64,000 bases of DNA from positions 149,022-213,021 of the forward strand of contig JAGVSM010004932.1 in the NCBI GenBank assembly GCA_022494885.1. Reading direction: 5' to 3'. The DNA is from Micrasema longulum (lineage: Eukaryota; Arthropoda; Insecta; Trichoptera; Brachycentridae). A program made the position numbers and the translations under genes. Below are positions 9,785 through 20,300 of the stretch, piece after piece. Within the stretch, counting starts at the first letter, position 1, and every line of letters starts with the position of its first letter. A model generated the notes under the pieces. It had not been told where the DNA came from. It searched no databases and saw nothing but the letters and a program-made list of their open reading frames with translations.

Positions 9785-10003
9785 GGAACGATCATCCGAT
9801 GTTTATCTTACCTAAACGTTACAAAAATGATCAAAATACGCTGCTGTTGGTGAACTAATGACGCTTTAAATTATTGAATGCAGAAAAGGTTTGAGTATGA
9901 AAATGATAATTAAACAATTAAAAAACAAAAATGAATAAGATACGGTGCTTTTGATTTACCAACGCAGTGCTTTATGTACCATTAGGTGCTGAAAGGGAAT
10001 GAT
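9785..10003 (+). mobile_element. SINE-B tail fragments
   Basis: The fragments include 'cttacctaaacgttacaaa', 'atgatcaaaatacgctgctg' and, after an internal gap, 'gcagtgctttatgtacc' and 'attaggtgctgaaaggga'. They match the distal part of the 58.6-kb SINE-B copy. The tRNA head is missing. Confidence 0.65.
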
Positions 10004-10004
10004 T

Positions 10005-10555
10005 ATTGTGTATTTTTGTACAGAAGTACCGTTTAATATATGTAACACGAATTCAGCACGAAGGCATTTCTTCATCACGTTCCTTTAGGAAAATATATTA
10101 TCAAGAAACATTTTGCAGTAAGCAAGAATCGCGTGCAAAGCATCAGTCAACATTGTATTTCTCTCCTTTGGGTGGGGCCGTATCTTCCTTCTTTGACAGG
10201 AGACATTTCCTATTTATCTGGTATAAGTTTAAATACGAGTGTCACACGCTCACGCATATACTTATTTCAGCAGTATCTTGGATATCAAAGAAAACGCCAG
10301 GATATTAGGATATTAACGACGCGAAGCTGAGCTTAATCAAAAATATGAATAAGAAATTTCTCTTTTATTTAGTTGTAGGAAAAACGTGACCCAGCTTCAT
10401 CCTTCAAAAACGAAACATTAAAGAAAAACAGAAATACTTTTTTTTCGCAGAAATTGAAAAAAAAAGCAGTATCATATACTTTGTACATGTTGAGAAAGTA
10501 TTATATAATTTAAATCCAAACTAAAGCAACTAACAATATTATTATTTACAGGGCT
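10005..10555 (+). other. Unidentified stretch with two overlapping short ORFs
   Basis: Frames at 10006-10308 and 10133-10330 are both open for 65-100 codons over the same DNA, and base composition is more balanced than the surroundings (about 10130-10330). Neither product shows a domain I recognise. It may be a decayed transposon part. Confidence 0.3.
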
Positions 10556-11045
10556 TATGACTTGTCAATGACTAGTTAAGGTGGCCTGTAGACCAGACTT
10601 CTATATTACCTTCTCTTAAATGTTCTTCATCTCTGTTGTAATATGTTAATATCAACAGCTCCCCAGGGTGTTGAAACCAGTCCTTGTCTACAAACATTTG
10701 GAAAAACTCATAATATTGTTGATAAACCCACCTGGTCCATGAAGAAGTATAGAAATTGAAAAAAAAAGATTTTCAGGCGTTGCCTAGTATGTAGGTGAAA
10801 TAATTCAACTAGACGAATCTCACCCGCATAAATAAAAGTTTCAGCTTTTAAACTTCACAACATAAACAGATGAAAGAATTGAAGGAATATAGATGTTCAA
10901 ATATGGGCAGAATGGTGAATGTTACACAGTGTGTAAATTGGCCACCTAAACCAGCCATTGACAGGTCATAAGCCCCGTAGATGCCTAGACTTCTATATTA
11001 CCTTCTCTTAAATGTTCTTCATCTCTGTTGTAATACGTCAATTTT
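10556..11045 (-). repeat. TAB repeat, A-B-T-A, inverted
   Basis: Read on the minus strand: module A from 11040, B with 'ggcaacgcctgaaaatc', T (about 10720-10650) ending 'ggggagctgttgatatt', then the start of a second A to about 10556. The start of A recurs 400 bp apart (10989-11040 and 10589-10640), so this is a 1.2-unit tandem. Confidence 0.85.
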
Positions 11046-11159
11046 TAAAAAGGGGGAAAAATCGGTATTCCATAAAAAAGGGATTGAAGTAGAATGAAAT
11101 AAAAAAACCGTTACTGAAGGCAAAGTTTAATCGAGAATCTATATGTCTGATTTTTTGTA

Positions 11160-11272
11160 ACCTTTGTGGTGATATAATATGTCTGTGTTAATGAAGCCTT
11201 TGATTCCATGGAGTTGAGACTTATGTCTCAAAAATGTTTGATAAGCTGGTGTAAATAAAAATTTAATTAAAA
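11160..11272 (+). mobile_element. LINE 3' tail
   Basis: The 'ccatggagttgagacttatg' and 'tctcaaaaatgtttgataag' blocks, followed by taaataaaa, match the 3' end of the LINE copy at 28095-28165. Only the tail is present. A second copy of the same family starts directly after it. Confidence 0.6.
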
Positions 11273-11310
11273 GTTCGAGAGACGCAATTTGCAGGTCCAA
11301 ATTAATTGTA

Positions 11311-11660
11311 CTGGCTCAGAGAAATTACTCTTTTGTGGCCCCAAAAGTGTTCGACGTTCTGGATGAACATATTAAGTTCTCCAAAACGAAAGCTATTTTT
11401 AATAGAAGTGTACAAGTTTGGATTTTATCTAAGGAAAGAGACCACTACAGGAGACTCCTGCGAGACATTGCGTAGATTTATATATAGTACTATTAAACGT
11501 GTTGTCCAGATGTTAATTGAAATATATGTTATAATTTTAATTTGTAGTATTCTATAATAATATGCATGTTTCCTCTTTTAATTTTCTTATATCCCAACTC
11601 AATATAAGACTCTTGCTCTCATATAGATAGGGACAGATTTTTTTTTTTAAATGTTCTTTT
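11311..11660 (+). pseudogene. LINE C-terminal end, same family as 27.5 kb
   Basis: The frame 11311-11475 reads QRNYSFVAPKVFDVLDEHI, KFSKTKAIFNRSVQVWI and a short end RRLLRDIA then TAG. The parallel copy at 27.8 kb reads FIAPRLFNILEERIKLSRKK. This is the tail of a Jockey/CR1-like LINE, followed by its 3' UTR and A-rich end near 11660. Confidence 0.7.
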
Positions 11661-11739
11661 AAATGAATGAATAAAAATAAAAAAAATTAAAAAAATTTAA
11701 TAACACTTATAAATTAATTGAATTTAAAAGTAACTATAA

Positions 11740-11875
11740 CTGTACCGGGTTGTGGTTCTATGGTTATCGTCACAAACTCACAAATTAGACGTTCAAGGTT
11801 CACACCCTGCTCTACAAAAACTAGGTTCCAATTTTCTAATAGTAAGTAATTTACAACTTGTTGGGGATGCCCGCG
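11740..11875 (+). mobile_element. SINE-C
   Basis: Box-A-like 'tggttctatggttatcg' and a box B region 'aaggttcacaccctg' are followed by 'agtaatttacaacttgttgg', the SINE-C body block. The order matches the copies at 8.8 (minus) and 28.9 kb. Confidence 0.65.
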
Positions 11876-12032
11876 AAATTGAAATGTTTGGGATAATCTA
11901 TAGAAGTACTTAACTGTTTACTTAAAAAAAATATATCCGAGTATATGTATGTATATATACATAAGATTTATACAAGAGATTTTTTGGTACATTATTTATC
12001 ATGAGTATTTTTGAAAGAGATTGTTTATACTA

Positions 12033-12480
12033 TTTATTTTGATTTTGAAAGATCGGCATTGTGAAAGCGCTATTTGATATTTGCGCATTGGCAATTTTTA
12101 TGTAACAATAATATTTTTTTAAATTTACACAAACTGTAATGATGGGTGTAACTAGGTTTGTAAAAGTAAGCTGAAAAGTATAATGTGATAACAAAAATAT
12201 CAATTTTAGCGTTCGTTTGTTATTTTAGGCTATTTTTTAAACTGCTGAATTATTCATTTTTTGAAGTAGGTGAAAATTTAGGTTTTAAAAAAAATATTTC
12301 GTGTCTTGTAGTGTCTTGTTTCTTATCCAATATTTTAAATATAATTAAATTTAATATAGCTAAACAAACCGTCAAAATTATAAGTCAGGATAAAGAAAAA
12401 GTTCTCTTACCTATTTTAGCGTCCGTTAGAGAGAGGGAGATGACTCCGGCGAGAGAGATAATCAGATGAGCTGGCTTCAT
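12033..12480 (-). CDS. Candidate two-exon gene for a small secreted peptide
   Basis: Not a recognised family. On the minus strand, exon 1 starts at ATG 12480 and encodes MKPAHLIISL then AGVISLSLTDAKI, a classic signal peptide: basic start, hydrophobic core, small polar end. It ends with G at 12411, followed by donor GTAAGAG. Its base composition is near 50% GC in DNA of about 25%. A GT-AG intron of 240 bp ends in TACTTTTCAG (12171-12173). Exon 2 continues in phase 1 as AYFYKPSYTHHYSLCKF and on to TAG at 12072-12070, with three Cys. A poly(A) signal AATAAA lies at 12038-12033. Total 56 residues. The first exon is convincing; exon 2 could be wrong and the real one lie further off. An open plus-strand frame at 12185-12469 is antisense to it. 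Confidence 0.38.
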
Positions 12481-12708
12481 TGCTAACACTTTTTTGTGAA
12501 GTTTTATATTTAATTACTTTTTTAGGTTATACAAAACATTCCATCTTTATTAGACTTGTTTTTATGTTGCACATAAAACTCAGCTTTTTCACTTCATTAT
12601 GAAATTAACTAATGTATTTTTTACATAATAAAACTTTTATAGTTTATAATAATGAAGATACTACTTCCATTGTATGAAGTTTTCACAGAGGAGTCCATTT
12701 GCAACCAT
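12411..12708 (-). other. Exon preceded by a strong splice acceptor
   Basis: On the minus strand a T-rich run ends TTTTTGTTTCAG at 12709, directly before ATGGTTGCAAATGG. It could be the 5' UTR exon of the peptide gene (start at 12480). Alternatively it is the last exon of an upstream gene: read in phase 1 it gives GCKWTPL then TGA, and an AATAAA lies about 150 bp on, near 12550. The shared phase makes a tandem paralogue possible. Confidence 0.35.
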
Positions 12709-12799
12709 CTGAAACAAAAAAAAATATTGAAGTTAGAACACAAATTTTTATAACAAATCAAAATCCTTTAAAATATTTTGGTTGAATTTTTTAAAAATA

Positions 12800-12920
12800 A
12801 ATTTCGGGGGAAGGAAATTTATGTTTTAAAAAAAAAAAAAAAAAAAATTAAGCTAAATATGTAAGCATTAAATTTTTTTGTAAAAGGCAGATTTGCCGTT
12901 TATGTTAATAAAATAAATAA
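12800..12920 (+). mobile_element. LINE 3' tail
   Basis: 'aaggaaatttatg', a poly(A) run, then 'gcagatttgccgtttatg' and 'ttaataaaat'. The same end closes the LINE copy at 63.1 kb. No coding part is present. Confidence 0.7.
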
Positions 12921-13106
12921 ATTCATGTCTCTATTTTAAAGCCATGGAAGCACATGGGAAAGAAATAAAAAAAATTACCACAACAGAAAGACAACTAGAA
13001 AAAATCGAACCAGCGACGCCAGCTTCACATTAGGCAGGCTAAACAACTGCGCAACGTCACCTGATAAACATAAAACACAGCAACCTCCGTAGTGTGGCTA
13101 AGAATT

Positions 13107-13620
13107 TTGAATCTTGCATGGGAATTACGAATTCAAACTAAATATTATAAAAAATCATGTATGTTTGTCCTTTATAGACTCAATTATAACAAAATTTTAT
13201 ACTCTCTTAAATTAACTAAATTGCAAGAACGAAGAACATCGACCCATCTTACGACCTTATATAAAATAATAAAACCAATGTTTGATACCCCCAATCTACT
13301 GAAATTGATTTCATTTTATGTACCACCTAGATTAAGCAGAACATCTACAATATTTTATTGTCGAAATTCTCGAACGGTAGCTCAATATAACTCACCTATT
13401 GTTAGATTACAGAATACCGGGAATGAATATGCATCACATTTTGATATATTTAGTTTATCTCTGCCTAACTTAAAAAATAAAGTGACCAACATATTTTTAT
13501 CAAAAAGAGCAAATCATCTTTAGAAGATGGGGTTGGAATAGTTATAATTTGATTGATTAATGTATTTTGTTATAGTATAATTTCTTTAAAATATATATGT
13601 ATTTCAAGTAATGAATAATG
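13107..13620 (+). pseudogene. Jockey/CR1-like LINE C-terminus
   Basis: The frame 13107-13523 reads IQTKYYKKSCMFVLYRLNY, LTKLQERRTSTHLTTLYKII, PNLLKLISFYVPPRLSR, and ends NSPIVRLQNTGNEY and LKNKVTNIF. These are the post-RT blocks of this LINE group in order (Q-KF-x-x-F-x-L-x-RL, RR...LYKI, VP-R-R, NSP). The RT itself is absent. The ORF is open here but has no start context, so it is a remnant. Confidence 0.75.
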
Positions 13621-13645
13621 TGTACAGTACGAGTAAATTGATATT

Positions 13646-13925
13646 TCATACTCGATTTTTTTTAAATATTTTTATTTTTAAGCACTCTTTATACCACATA
13701 TATGTAAATAGCAGAAATGCCGTATATAAATAAATAAATAAAAACTCGACCAATTTATCCAGGAAATACAGAAGGGCCGCCTTGTAGATACTAAACTTCA
13801 CTTGGAATGAACCACTAACGTCTTGGTACTTATTGCCTAGAGTATAAAGTGTAGTGATGGCTTCATTTTTACCATATGAAGTCGAAGTATTGTTGCTTAT
13901 CAACTTACTATCATGTAACACTTAT
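13646..13925 (-). pseudogene. LINE C-terminus fragment, minus strand
   Basis: The minus frame reads TSYGKNEAITTLYTLGNKY and SFQVKFSIYKAALLYF, resembling the last block (GKNS-x-L-x-R-x-x-x-x-x-N ... FK-x-x-LL) of Jockey/CR1 LINEs. Downstream are 'acggcatttctgctatttac' and an A-rich tail toward 13646. It faces the LINE at 13.1-13.6 kb tail to tail. Confidence 0.55.
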
Positions 13926-13929
13926 CAGC

Positions 13930-14505
13930 TTATGGTTTATCTCTTTGTTTAAGTTCTCAAAGCACCCTCTTAGTAGCCTTTCACAAATCCTCTTTCTTCT
14001 CTAACTCATATGGTTTACCTCTTTGTTCTAATTCTCAAGGCACTCTCTTAAAGCCCATCCACAATTCCTCTTTCTTCTCTAACTCATATAGTGTCCATGT
14101 GGCTCGACTGTGGAATCATCTTCCATCCATCGTCAAAGACGTTACTACATCTCTGCTTAAATTACGTCTGAAAAACCATCTCCTTTCTCTTCCTTAATCT
14201 CTTCTCCTTTCCTTTTTCCTCTTTCCTCTTTTTTTTATTTTTCCCATTGAGTAATATTTTTGATTTAAGGTTATATATCATGATATTAAATAGGTTTTTT
14301 GAATTCGTTTATACCTATTTTAATATATCCTTGGCTTTTAAATCTTTTTTTTCTATTGAATATGTTCTGTAACTTGAATTATAAAACTTAAAACTTTAAT
14401 TTTATTGGTTGGTTGGAAGAAATTGCCATTTGGTAATAAGCCCGCCAATGTACAAATAACATTATGTACAAAAAGTTAAATAAATAAAATAAATAAAAAT
14501 AAAGT
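13930..14505 (+). pseudogene. LINE-F C-terminus and 3' UTR, with an 80-bp tandem duplication
   Basis: At 14090-14200 the frame reads SYSVHVARLWNHLPSIV then KDVTTSLLKLRLKNHLLSLP and stop, the standard last block of many LINEs. Before it, about 80 bp ('tatggttt.tctctttgtt...ctctaactca') occur twice in tandem (13930-14010 and 14010-14090). The UTR ends 'aagcccgccaatg...ttatgtacaaaaa' with an (ataaa)n tail at 14500. The family recurs at 14506, 16.0-16.9 (minus) and 44.3-45.0 kb. Confidence 0.78.
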
Positions 14506-14822
14506 GTCTATGTGGCTAGACTGACTATCTTCCATCCACTATCAAAGATATTTCTAGAGTATTGTCTGTTTCAATAACTTTTAAGGAAAAACATCCTTTC
14601 TCTTCCTTAATATATCCTCTTTTAATTTATATGTAAATACAGTGATTTCTATTTTTGTATATATTTTACTTTTTATTCTACTCTCTATTGAATTTGTTTT
14701 GTAACTCAAATTACATGAATAAAACATTGATTTTATTAGATGGTTGAAAGAAATAGCCATTTAGCAATGCGCCCGCCAATGTTTACTTTACATAATGTAC
14801 AAAAATTTAAATAAATTAAAAA
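14506..14822 (+). pseudogene. Second, shorter LINE-F 3' end in tandem
   Basis: It repeats the 'gtgtc.atgtggct.gact' block, the 'ctttctcttccttaat' block and the UTR end 'gcgcccgccaatg...aatgtacaaaaa' directly after the tail of the first copy. It is more diverged and lacks a readable frame. Confidence 0.7.
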
Positions 14823-14824
14823 AT

Positions 14825-14905
14825 TACAGATAATCAAACTAAGCTGCGTTTGGTTACTAATGTAGTGCCCTATGCACCACTTAGTGCGTAAATAGGGATG
14901 ATGGT
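14825..14905 (+). mobile_element. SINE-B tail fragment
   Basis: 'gtagtgccctatgcaccact' and flanks match the distal part of SINE-B. It sits exactly behind the A-rich LINE-F tail. Confidence 0.6.
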
Positions 14906-15414
14906 GAAATTTTATTATTTTGATGTATTTATTTTGTTTGGCTCAAAAGTAATTATATCGAAAGTTGTTCGCTTTTGGAGATACTTTAAAATTATTGAAC
15001 AAAGCCTTAATAAGGTCAAACATCTGTCACAAACACAAACTTTGAAGATTGAAAACAAACAACTCTATGAAACCAGAAGTTTCAAAACACATTTTGAAAA
15101 CCAGTGAAACTGATCCCGATTCTCGAAGGGATGTTTTATAATCATTTTTTGAATATCAGTTATCGATTTTTCTTAAAAACGTAATCCCGTTTTTTTTAAT
15201 ATATATATTTTTATCTCAAATTTGCTGTTGTTATTCATTATATAATTAAACGGAAAATAAAAACATATTTTTGAAACCACTTATTTAGGTTAATTTTATT
15301 TCATTTCAGATCTGTTACGTGCTCCTTTTTTACGATATAATTTTAAAATAAACATAAACCTAATCTATAATTTTAACGGTGTAAATTAACCTAATATATA
15401 TGCCCGTAATTAAT
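14906..15414. other. No identifiable feature
   Basis: An open frame of 69 codons (14898-15107) shows no known domain. The rest is AT-rich and unremarkable. Confidence 0.45.
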
Positions 15415-15417
15415 CAA

Positions 15418-15600
15418 GCTTTTTTTTTTTTTAAATAATATTTTTATTGATAACAAATAAAACTACTAAATTACAACTACATACAATTTTACAATTTTCA
15501 AATACATAGATTTACATTAACGTCTCCCATTACGTAAAAGAAATAATTTATTATTGTGTACATAATGGGGAGTGACGTCTTACAATAGATTATTTTATTT
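15418..15600 (-). mobile_element. Poly(A)-ended retroelement 3' end, minus strand
   Basis: The minus strand runs from 'gtaagacgtcactcccc' through 'ggagacgttaatg' to 'atcaataaaaatattattt' and a terminal run of about 12 A. A poly(A) signal (AATAAA) 10 bases before an A-tail indicates a retrotransposed 3' end. No coding region is recognised. Confidence 0.55.
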
Positions 15601-15689
15601 CAAACAATGATGTTTTTAGAACAACATAAAAAAATTACCAAAAAAATACAAGCGATGTTTTCAATCAGTGTAACATAAAGAAGAAGGTG

Positions 15690-15770
15690 TAAGGTTTTAA
15701 TCAATATTCAAATAAACAATATGTCCTATAGTCCACTCCTGTCTAATCTGAAGAAATTCAGTATTTGTCA
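15690..15770 (+). pseudogene. Possible PLE ORF C-terminal remnant
   Basis: The frame reads VLINIQINNMSYSPLLSNLK, close to INNISFSLLLSNFEN at the end of the PLE ORF at 2.7 kb. The match is short, so it is tentative. Confidence 0.42.
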
Positions 15771-16009
15771 ACAAATATTTGAACCAATTCAAATATTGTT
15801 GATTTTTTTATTGTTCTTTTTTTTTTAATTTTTGAGTACCTTTTCAAAAAAATACACATGAACTACAATATTAATACATCACAAAAAAAACATGAAATAT
15901 CTAAACATACTCGCATTTGTCCCCAAAAACTTTTAAATAGCGGTTTGTCTTCGGATCTATAGATAAACATTTTGATTATGAAAACAAAAAGAGTACAGAC
16001 ATATTGTAA

Positions 16010-16917
16010 TTATTTAACACTTTATATACAAATACAATTTAAATACATATAAAGGCGGGCATATTGCTTAAAGGCTTTTTCTTCCTACCTACCCAAACTG
16101 TTCAGTTGGAGAAAATTCCAAGTACATGGACAAATTGAACCTAACGATTTTATACAAAAGTTAAAATAAAAGAAAAAAGAATTAACAAAAAAAAACATTA
16201 ACACTTTACTATGAAGAGATGAAAGGGGGTGAGAAGAAAAGAAGAAGGATAAAGGAACAATTTAAATATTTAGATAGTGACATTTCAATCTTGACTTAAA
16301 TGTTAATAGAGGAAGAGCGTCTCTACCATTTGAAGATAGATACTTCCACAATCAAGCAGCTACTACCGCAAAAGAGGAGACAAAAAAATAGAGTGATGAG
16401 AGGGTATTTAAAGGGTTCTCTCGTTACAAGAACAAAGAGATAGTCCGTGTTGTGATAGAGGTTGGAAGTGCTCTCTCAGATAAACAAGCCAGTGAGATTA
16501 TTTAAAAAAAGTGTGAAGAAGGGATAGAATGTAAATGGTTCTTCTATGCCTGATACTGAGCCAGTGTAAGCGTGCGATAATCCGTTATGCGGTCGAATTT
16601 GCGAAGATCAAAGATATAACGTATACAAACATTCTGAGATCGTTTCAACTTATCAAGTAATTTAGAGTTAGCATCTGGATAACATACATCCACATAGTCG
16701 AGGAGTGGAAGAAGTAAGCTCGGGACTAATGTTTGTTTAACATTATTTGGCAATAAATTCTGTAATATTTTAAGTGAGTGCAAACTGCTATAAAATTTAC
16801 GGCTAATTTCGTCAACCTGATCGTGCCACCCTTAATTCTTATGAATGATTATACCTAAGTTTTTGACTGAAGTCGTGAATGAAATTTTTGAACCATATAG
16901 GCATACATAGACATACA
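16010..16917 (-). pseudogene. LINE-F copy: RT C-terminal region and 3' UTR
   Basis: The minus frame from 16917 reads SFTTSVKNLGIIIHKN, a stop, DEISRKFYSSLHSLKILQN, VKQTLVPSLLLPLLDYVDV and NVCIRYIFDLRKFDRIT. This is the LG-x-x-x-D...isrK-x-y-x-x-l segment between RT and C-terminal tail. Downstream it follows the 44.3-kb copy closely, to the shared end 'atatgcccgcctttat...aaagtgtt' near 16015. Stops and a frameshift near 16550 inactivate it. Confidence 0.85.
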
Positions 16918-16945
16918 CATACACACACACCCTCACACACCCTCA
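16903..16945 (+). repeat. Microsatellite, (CA)n-type
   Basis: Interrupted runs of 'acacacacac' with 'catacata' variants. Confidence 0.75.
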
Positions 16946-18560
16946 TATGAAATAAACAACATAAATTTATTTGGTTTCTGATGCTTTGAAAAAATGATTG
17001 GAGAAGAAAAAAAACTCTTTAAATGCTTTAAAATATTATTCATAAAATACAAAAGGAGAGAAAAATACAATAAAAGTAAAGAATAAACATATTAATTACA
17101 ATTTTAAGACTTAAGGAAAAAAATAGTGGATGCTCATAAATGCAACTCAATTAGAGTAAAAAATGAAAAGAAAAAATAATTAACAAATTTAAATTTACAT
17201 CTCCAAAAAAAAAAAAACTACATATTAACAAACGAACTAAAATATTTAAATTAAATAAAAATAGGTTAAAAGAAAAGTTTAAAAAAAGAAATGTATTTAA
17301 CAAAAGATAATAATATCGAGTTTTTAAAATGAAAGTTATACGTGAGTAATGAATCAGTTTAGAAACAGTCTGGCATCTAATCGTTTTTATAATAAAAAAC
17401 ATTTAATTTTTTTGTTTAAAGTCAAAACATAATGAAATGTATTCGGAAGATAAAAAATATTTTTTTACATTTTTCATTGTAAAGGATTAAATTTAATACG
17501 TGCAACATCTCAAATACACACATAATATTTTAAATAACACGCTCGTCATAATGTTTCACTTTTGTTATCCCTTAATTAATATTGAGTTAATGCTTATTAA
17601 ACTCTCTGAGAGCTTGATTATCTGAGCGTCCTACGAACAAGGCCGTAAACCGCATTAATTCAAATGTTTTTCTTTGTAAACAGCATGCAAACAGCCATAA
17701 ATATGTACAATTAGCGACCGTTAACAGACACCTAAAATCGCTTACATACTTTCCACCTATCGTGCACACAAAAATAACACCAGCCATGACGGTTTTATGA
17801 ATCATTCGTTTGATTTGTTTCGTGTGATAAAAAATGTGGCCAAGAAACATGCATGCGAGCCAAAACTGATTTAGTTTATTCAATTGGTATAATGAATTTG
17901 AATAAATGAAACCACGTTATGCAAAAGTACTTTAAAGTATAATAACACCAAAATATAAATCAACTAAAATCTTGAGTGAAATAACAGAGCGAGTGACAGG
18001 TTTGTTGTAGCTTCAAATATCCTTTCAAATAAGTTTCAACGACATCAAATAGCAATAATATTCAAAAAAATAATAATTACAAAGCAATGAAATACATCTT
18101 AAAATTAAGAAAAGTAAACAAAAAACTCCACGAAAGCATGGCTTGTTTGTGGGTACACAATATTATTTATGAATGGTTTGCTCCGATAAACAATAGACAG
18201 CTTAAATATTTTTGCATAATCTAAGAAAGAGAGAAAAAATGTATTATATAAAATATAAGGAGGATTTTTTTTTATTTTTAAGTAATTAAAAAATAAAATA
18301 AAAAAACATTAAAAATATATTTCTTACTATTAAAAAGCAACGAAATATATCAGGAAAAAGGAGTTTATATCTTTAGTTTGAACCCAGGAAAGTGCCTGTT
18401 TTTTAAAAGAACGAAAATTTTAAAAGTTTGGGATTAAAGAAAAATTATCAGTAATAAATGAATAATAAAAAATTTCCGGCATATAAATTGATTTTTGATA
18501 TTGCAAACAATATTAAATTCAGTATTCGTACTATTAATAAAATCGGCATAAGCTTTGTGG
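16946..18560. other. Apparently unique non-coding DNA
   Basis: No repeat family named here is visible. 17500-17950 is of higher complexity and rich in homeodomain-like and forkhead-like words (ttaattaat, caattag, tgtaaacagc, tttatgaatc). An open minus frame of 98 codons (17587-17883) has no recognisable domain. Confidence 0.35.
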
Positions 18561-18668
18561 AATGACATGATTTAATGTTTAATTAATAATAAAACATTGA
18601 TTTAAGACTACATGAGTTTATTTCAAAACATTACCAGTTTCGAAAAGCACCGATCTTTCCATCTATAT
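18560..18668 (-). ncRNA. PLE repeat fragment with degraded hammerhead motif
   Basis: The minus strand reads atagatggaaag, a short stem, then CTTTTCGAAACTGGTAATG. GAAAC is followed by TGGT, one change from the CCGGT of other copies; the 5' core is gone. Confidence 0.4.
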
Positions 18669-19254
18669 GTGTTATTATAAACTAAACACAAACATTATAA
18701 CATATAATGAGGAATTCCAGCCAAACCCGAAATTAAATTTTAAAAATGTTTTCGTGTACACGTGAATATTTAAAAAATTTGGAGTAGGATGAAATATTTC
18801 AAAAACACACGCAAAAACAAATAAAAAATGTTAAAAATAGTAATAATTGTGAAATCGTAAATAATGACGTCACTCCTTATATCTACGTGTAGTATTTCCG
18901 GTTTCCGCTTAAAGCCCCCGCAACGTTTTAACCACAGAAAAAAAGAGTATAATTTGACATTTCAACCAGAGATTATGTCAACTTTCTAGGTTTTTCTAAA
19001 TCGGAACGTTCGTAAAAACACCCATAACATAGAAATAAGCAAATTACGATCAACTTAATGAAGTAATCAAAGCAATATTCCATAGATTCTTGTCAGGTTA
19101 GTGAAAGTAAGAACGCCAACCGTTTCATGACGTCACTACTGAAAAGTGACACACTGATTAGTCATTTGGCGCGGTATTTGATAAATGTAACTTTGAAAAA
19201 TCATATCTTTGCAAATAACGCACGAAAAAAATTATAAAGTACTGGGTGACAATA
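18669..19254. other. No gene; two perfect TGACGTCA sites
   Basis: TGACGTCA occurs at 18865-18872 and 19128-19135. Otherwise no feature is recognised. The DNA between is less AT-rich than average. Confidence 0.4.
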
Positions 19255-19256
19255 TC

Positions 19257-19420
19257 ATTCGGTCTCATAGTGTAATGGTCAGCGCATGTGCCTACCATGC
19301 AAAAGGTCTCGAGTTCGATTCCCGACATGGTTGAGATGGAATATTTTTTAAAGGGGTGTTTTCAAACTAAAATATTTCATAGTCCCTGGACTGGTACCTG
19401 AAGCGTGAGAAGTTTCTATT
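19257..19420 (+). mobile_element. SINE-B with near-intact tRNA-like head
   Basis: The head at 19261-19333 has box A (tagtgtaatggtcagcgc), an anticodon-arm-like tgtgcctaccatgca with loop CTACCAT, and box B gagttcgattcccg. It then runs into the family body ('agtccctggactggtacctg'). A loop reading ACC fits a tRNA-Gly-like ancestor. The acceptor stem does not close, so it is not a functional tRNA. Confidence 0.85.
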
Positions 19421-19424
19421 ATTC

Positions 19425-19925
19425 AAACAATAGTACAGTAAAACTCTGTTTATCCGAACTCTAGTGATCCTATTTGCTAAATATCCGGGCTATTTTCAGG
19501 AAATTAAACGTGTGCGAGCAGCGAGGTCCCGCAAATGAGATTCTTTGTCAGAGAAATTAACTTTGCGGGACATGTGCAATTAAGTCCTGTACCTTAAATT
19601 AGAGGATAAAACACGGGAGTCCACTTTTTGCCGTTTTCAAGTTAAATATGCAGAAATTATTGCAATAAGCTATTTTTTACGTGAATAAAACACCGAAGTC
19701 CAGTTTCATCGTAAAAATGTATTTTTAAGGTTAAAATAAAATCTGAAGTTCGCTTTGTTTTAATTCAAAAAACACCAGTAGTCACAGATACGCTTTTTAT
19801 AGTATATTTTGCGTTTTCTTTTAAAAAATTACCAATATTTATTGATTTATACATTTATCCGGATTTGTGCATATCCGGATAACGCCTAGCTCTCATTAAG
19901 CCGGATAGTTGGAATATTTATGTAA
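19425..19925. mobile_element. Possible pogo/Tigger-like MITE
   Basis: The left end 'acagtaaaactctgtttatc' + 'cgaact' and repeated 'atccgg' words near the right end (19855-19910, 'tatccggat', 'gccggatag') resemble pogo-type termini. The inverted repeats are imperfect and there is no ORF. Confidence 0.4.
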
Positions 19926-19950
19926 TGTATTATTAATTAGTAATGAAATA

Positions 19951-20107
19951 GGGGCCTCCGTGGTGTAATAGTTAAGACACTTGACTCACGCACGGTAGGT
20001 TCCGGGTTCGATGGGATTTTTCTCAAGAGTGTTATGTGTTATAATTCCCCACTATAGTGAGGCCTCCTAGTCTGTTGTGGTGCAAAATATAACATTTAAA
20101 AAAAAAA
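19951..20107 (+). mobile_element. SINE-A
   Basis: Head ggcctccgtggtgtaatagt, partial box B ggttcgat (the part after it is deleted), body 'gaggcctcctagtctgttgtgg', A-rich tail. Confidence 0.82.
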
Positions 20108-20300
20108 TGGAATGTTTGTTATTTTACTAAACAAAAAATATTTGAAAAATAAAAAAAATACAAATAAAAAAAATTATAATTAAAAAATTATTCTAATTAC
20201 TTGAGCGTTTTACATTCTAAAAAACCTTTTCTTTATATATGTAGGGTTCTTGGTCCATAATCGATGTCACACACGTGCTCAAACGTTTCACCTGAAATAG
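20108..20300. other. AT-rich spacer, nothing identified
   Basis: Mostly A-rich to 20210, then unique sequence up to the LTR. Confidence 0.4.

Noticed and set aside
12185..12469. 94-codon plus-strand frame
   Set aside because: The minus strand carries a better exon (signal peptide, donor). The plus frame is Lys/Ile/Phe-rich low complexity apart from the exon shadow.
17587..17883. 98-codon minus frame
   Set aside because: No recognised domain, no splice or start context; could be chance. Left as unidentified DNA.
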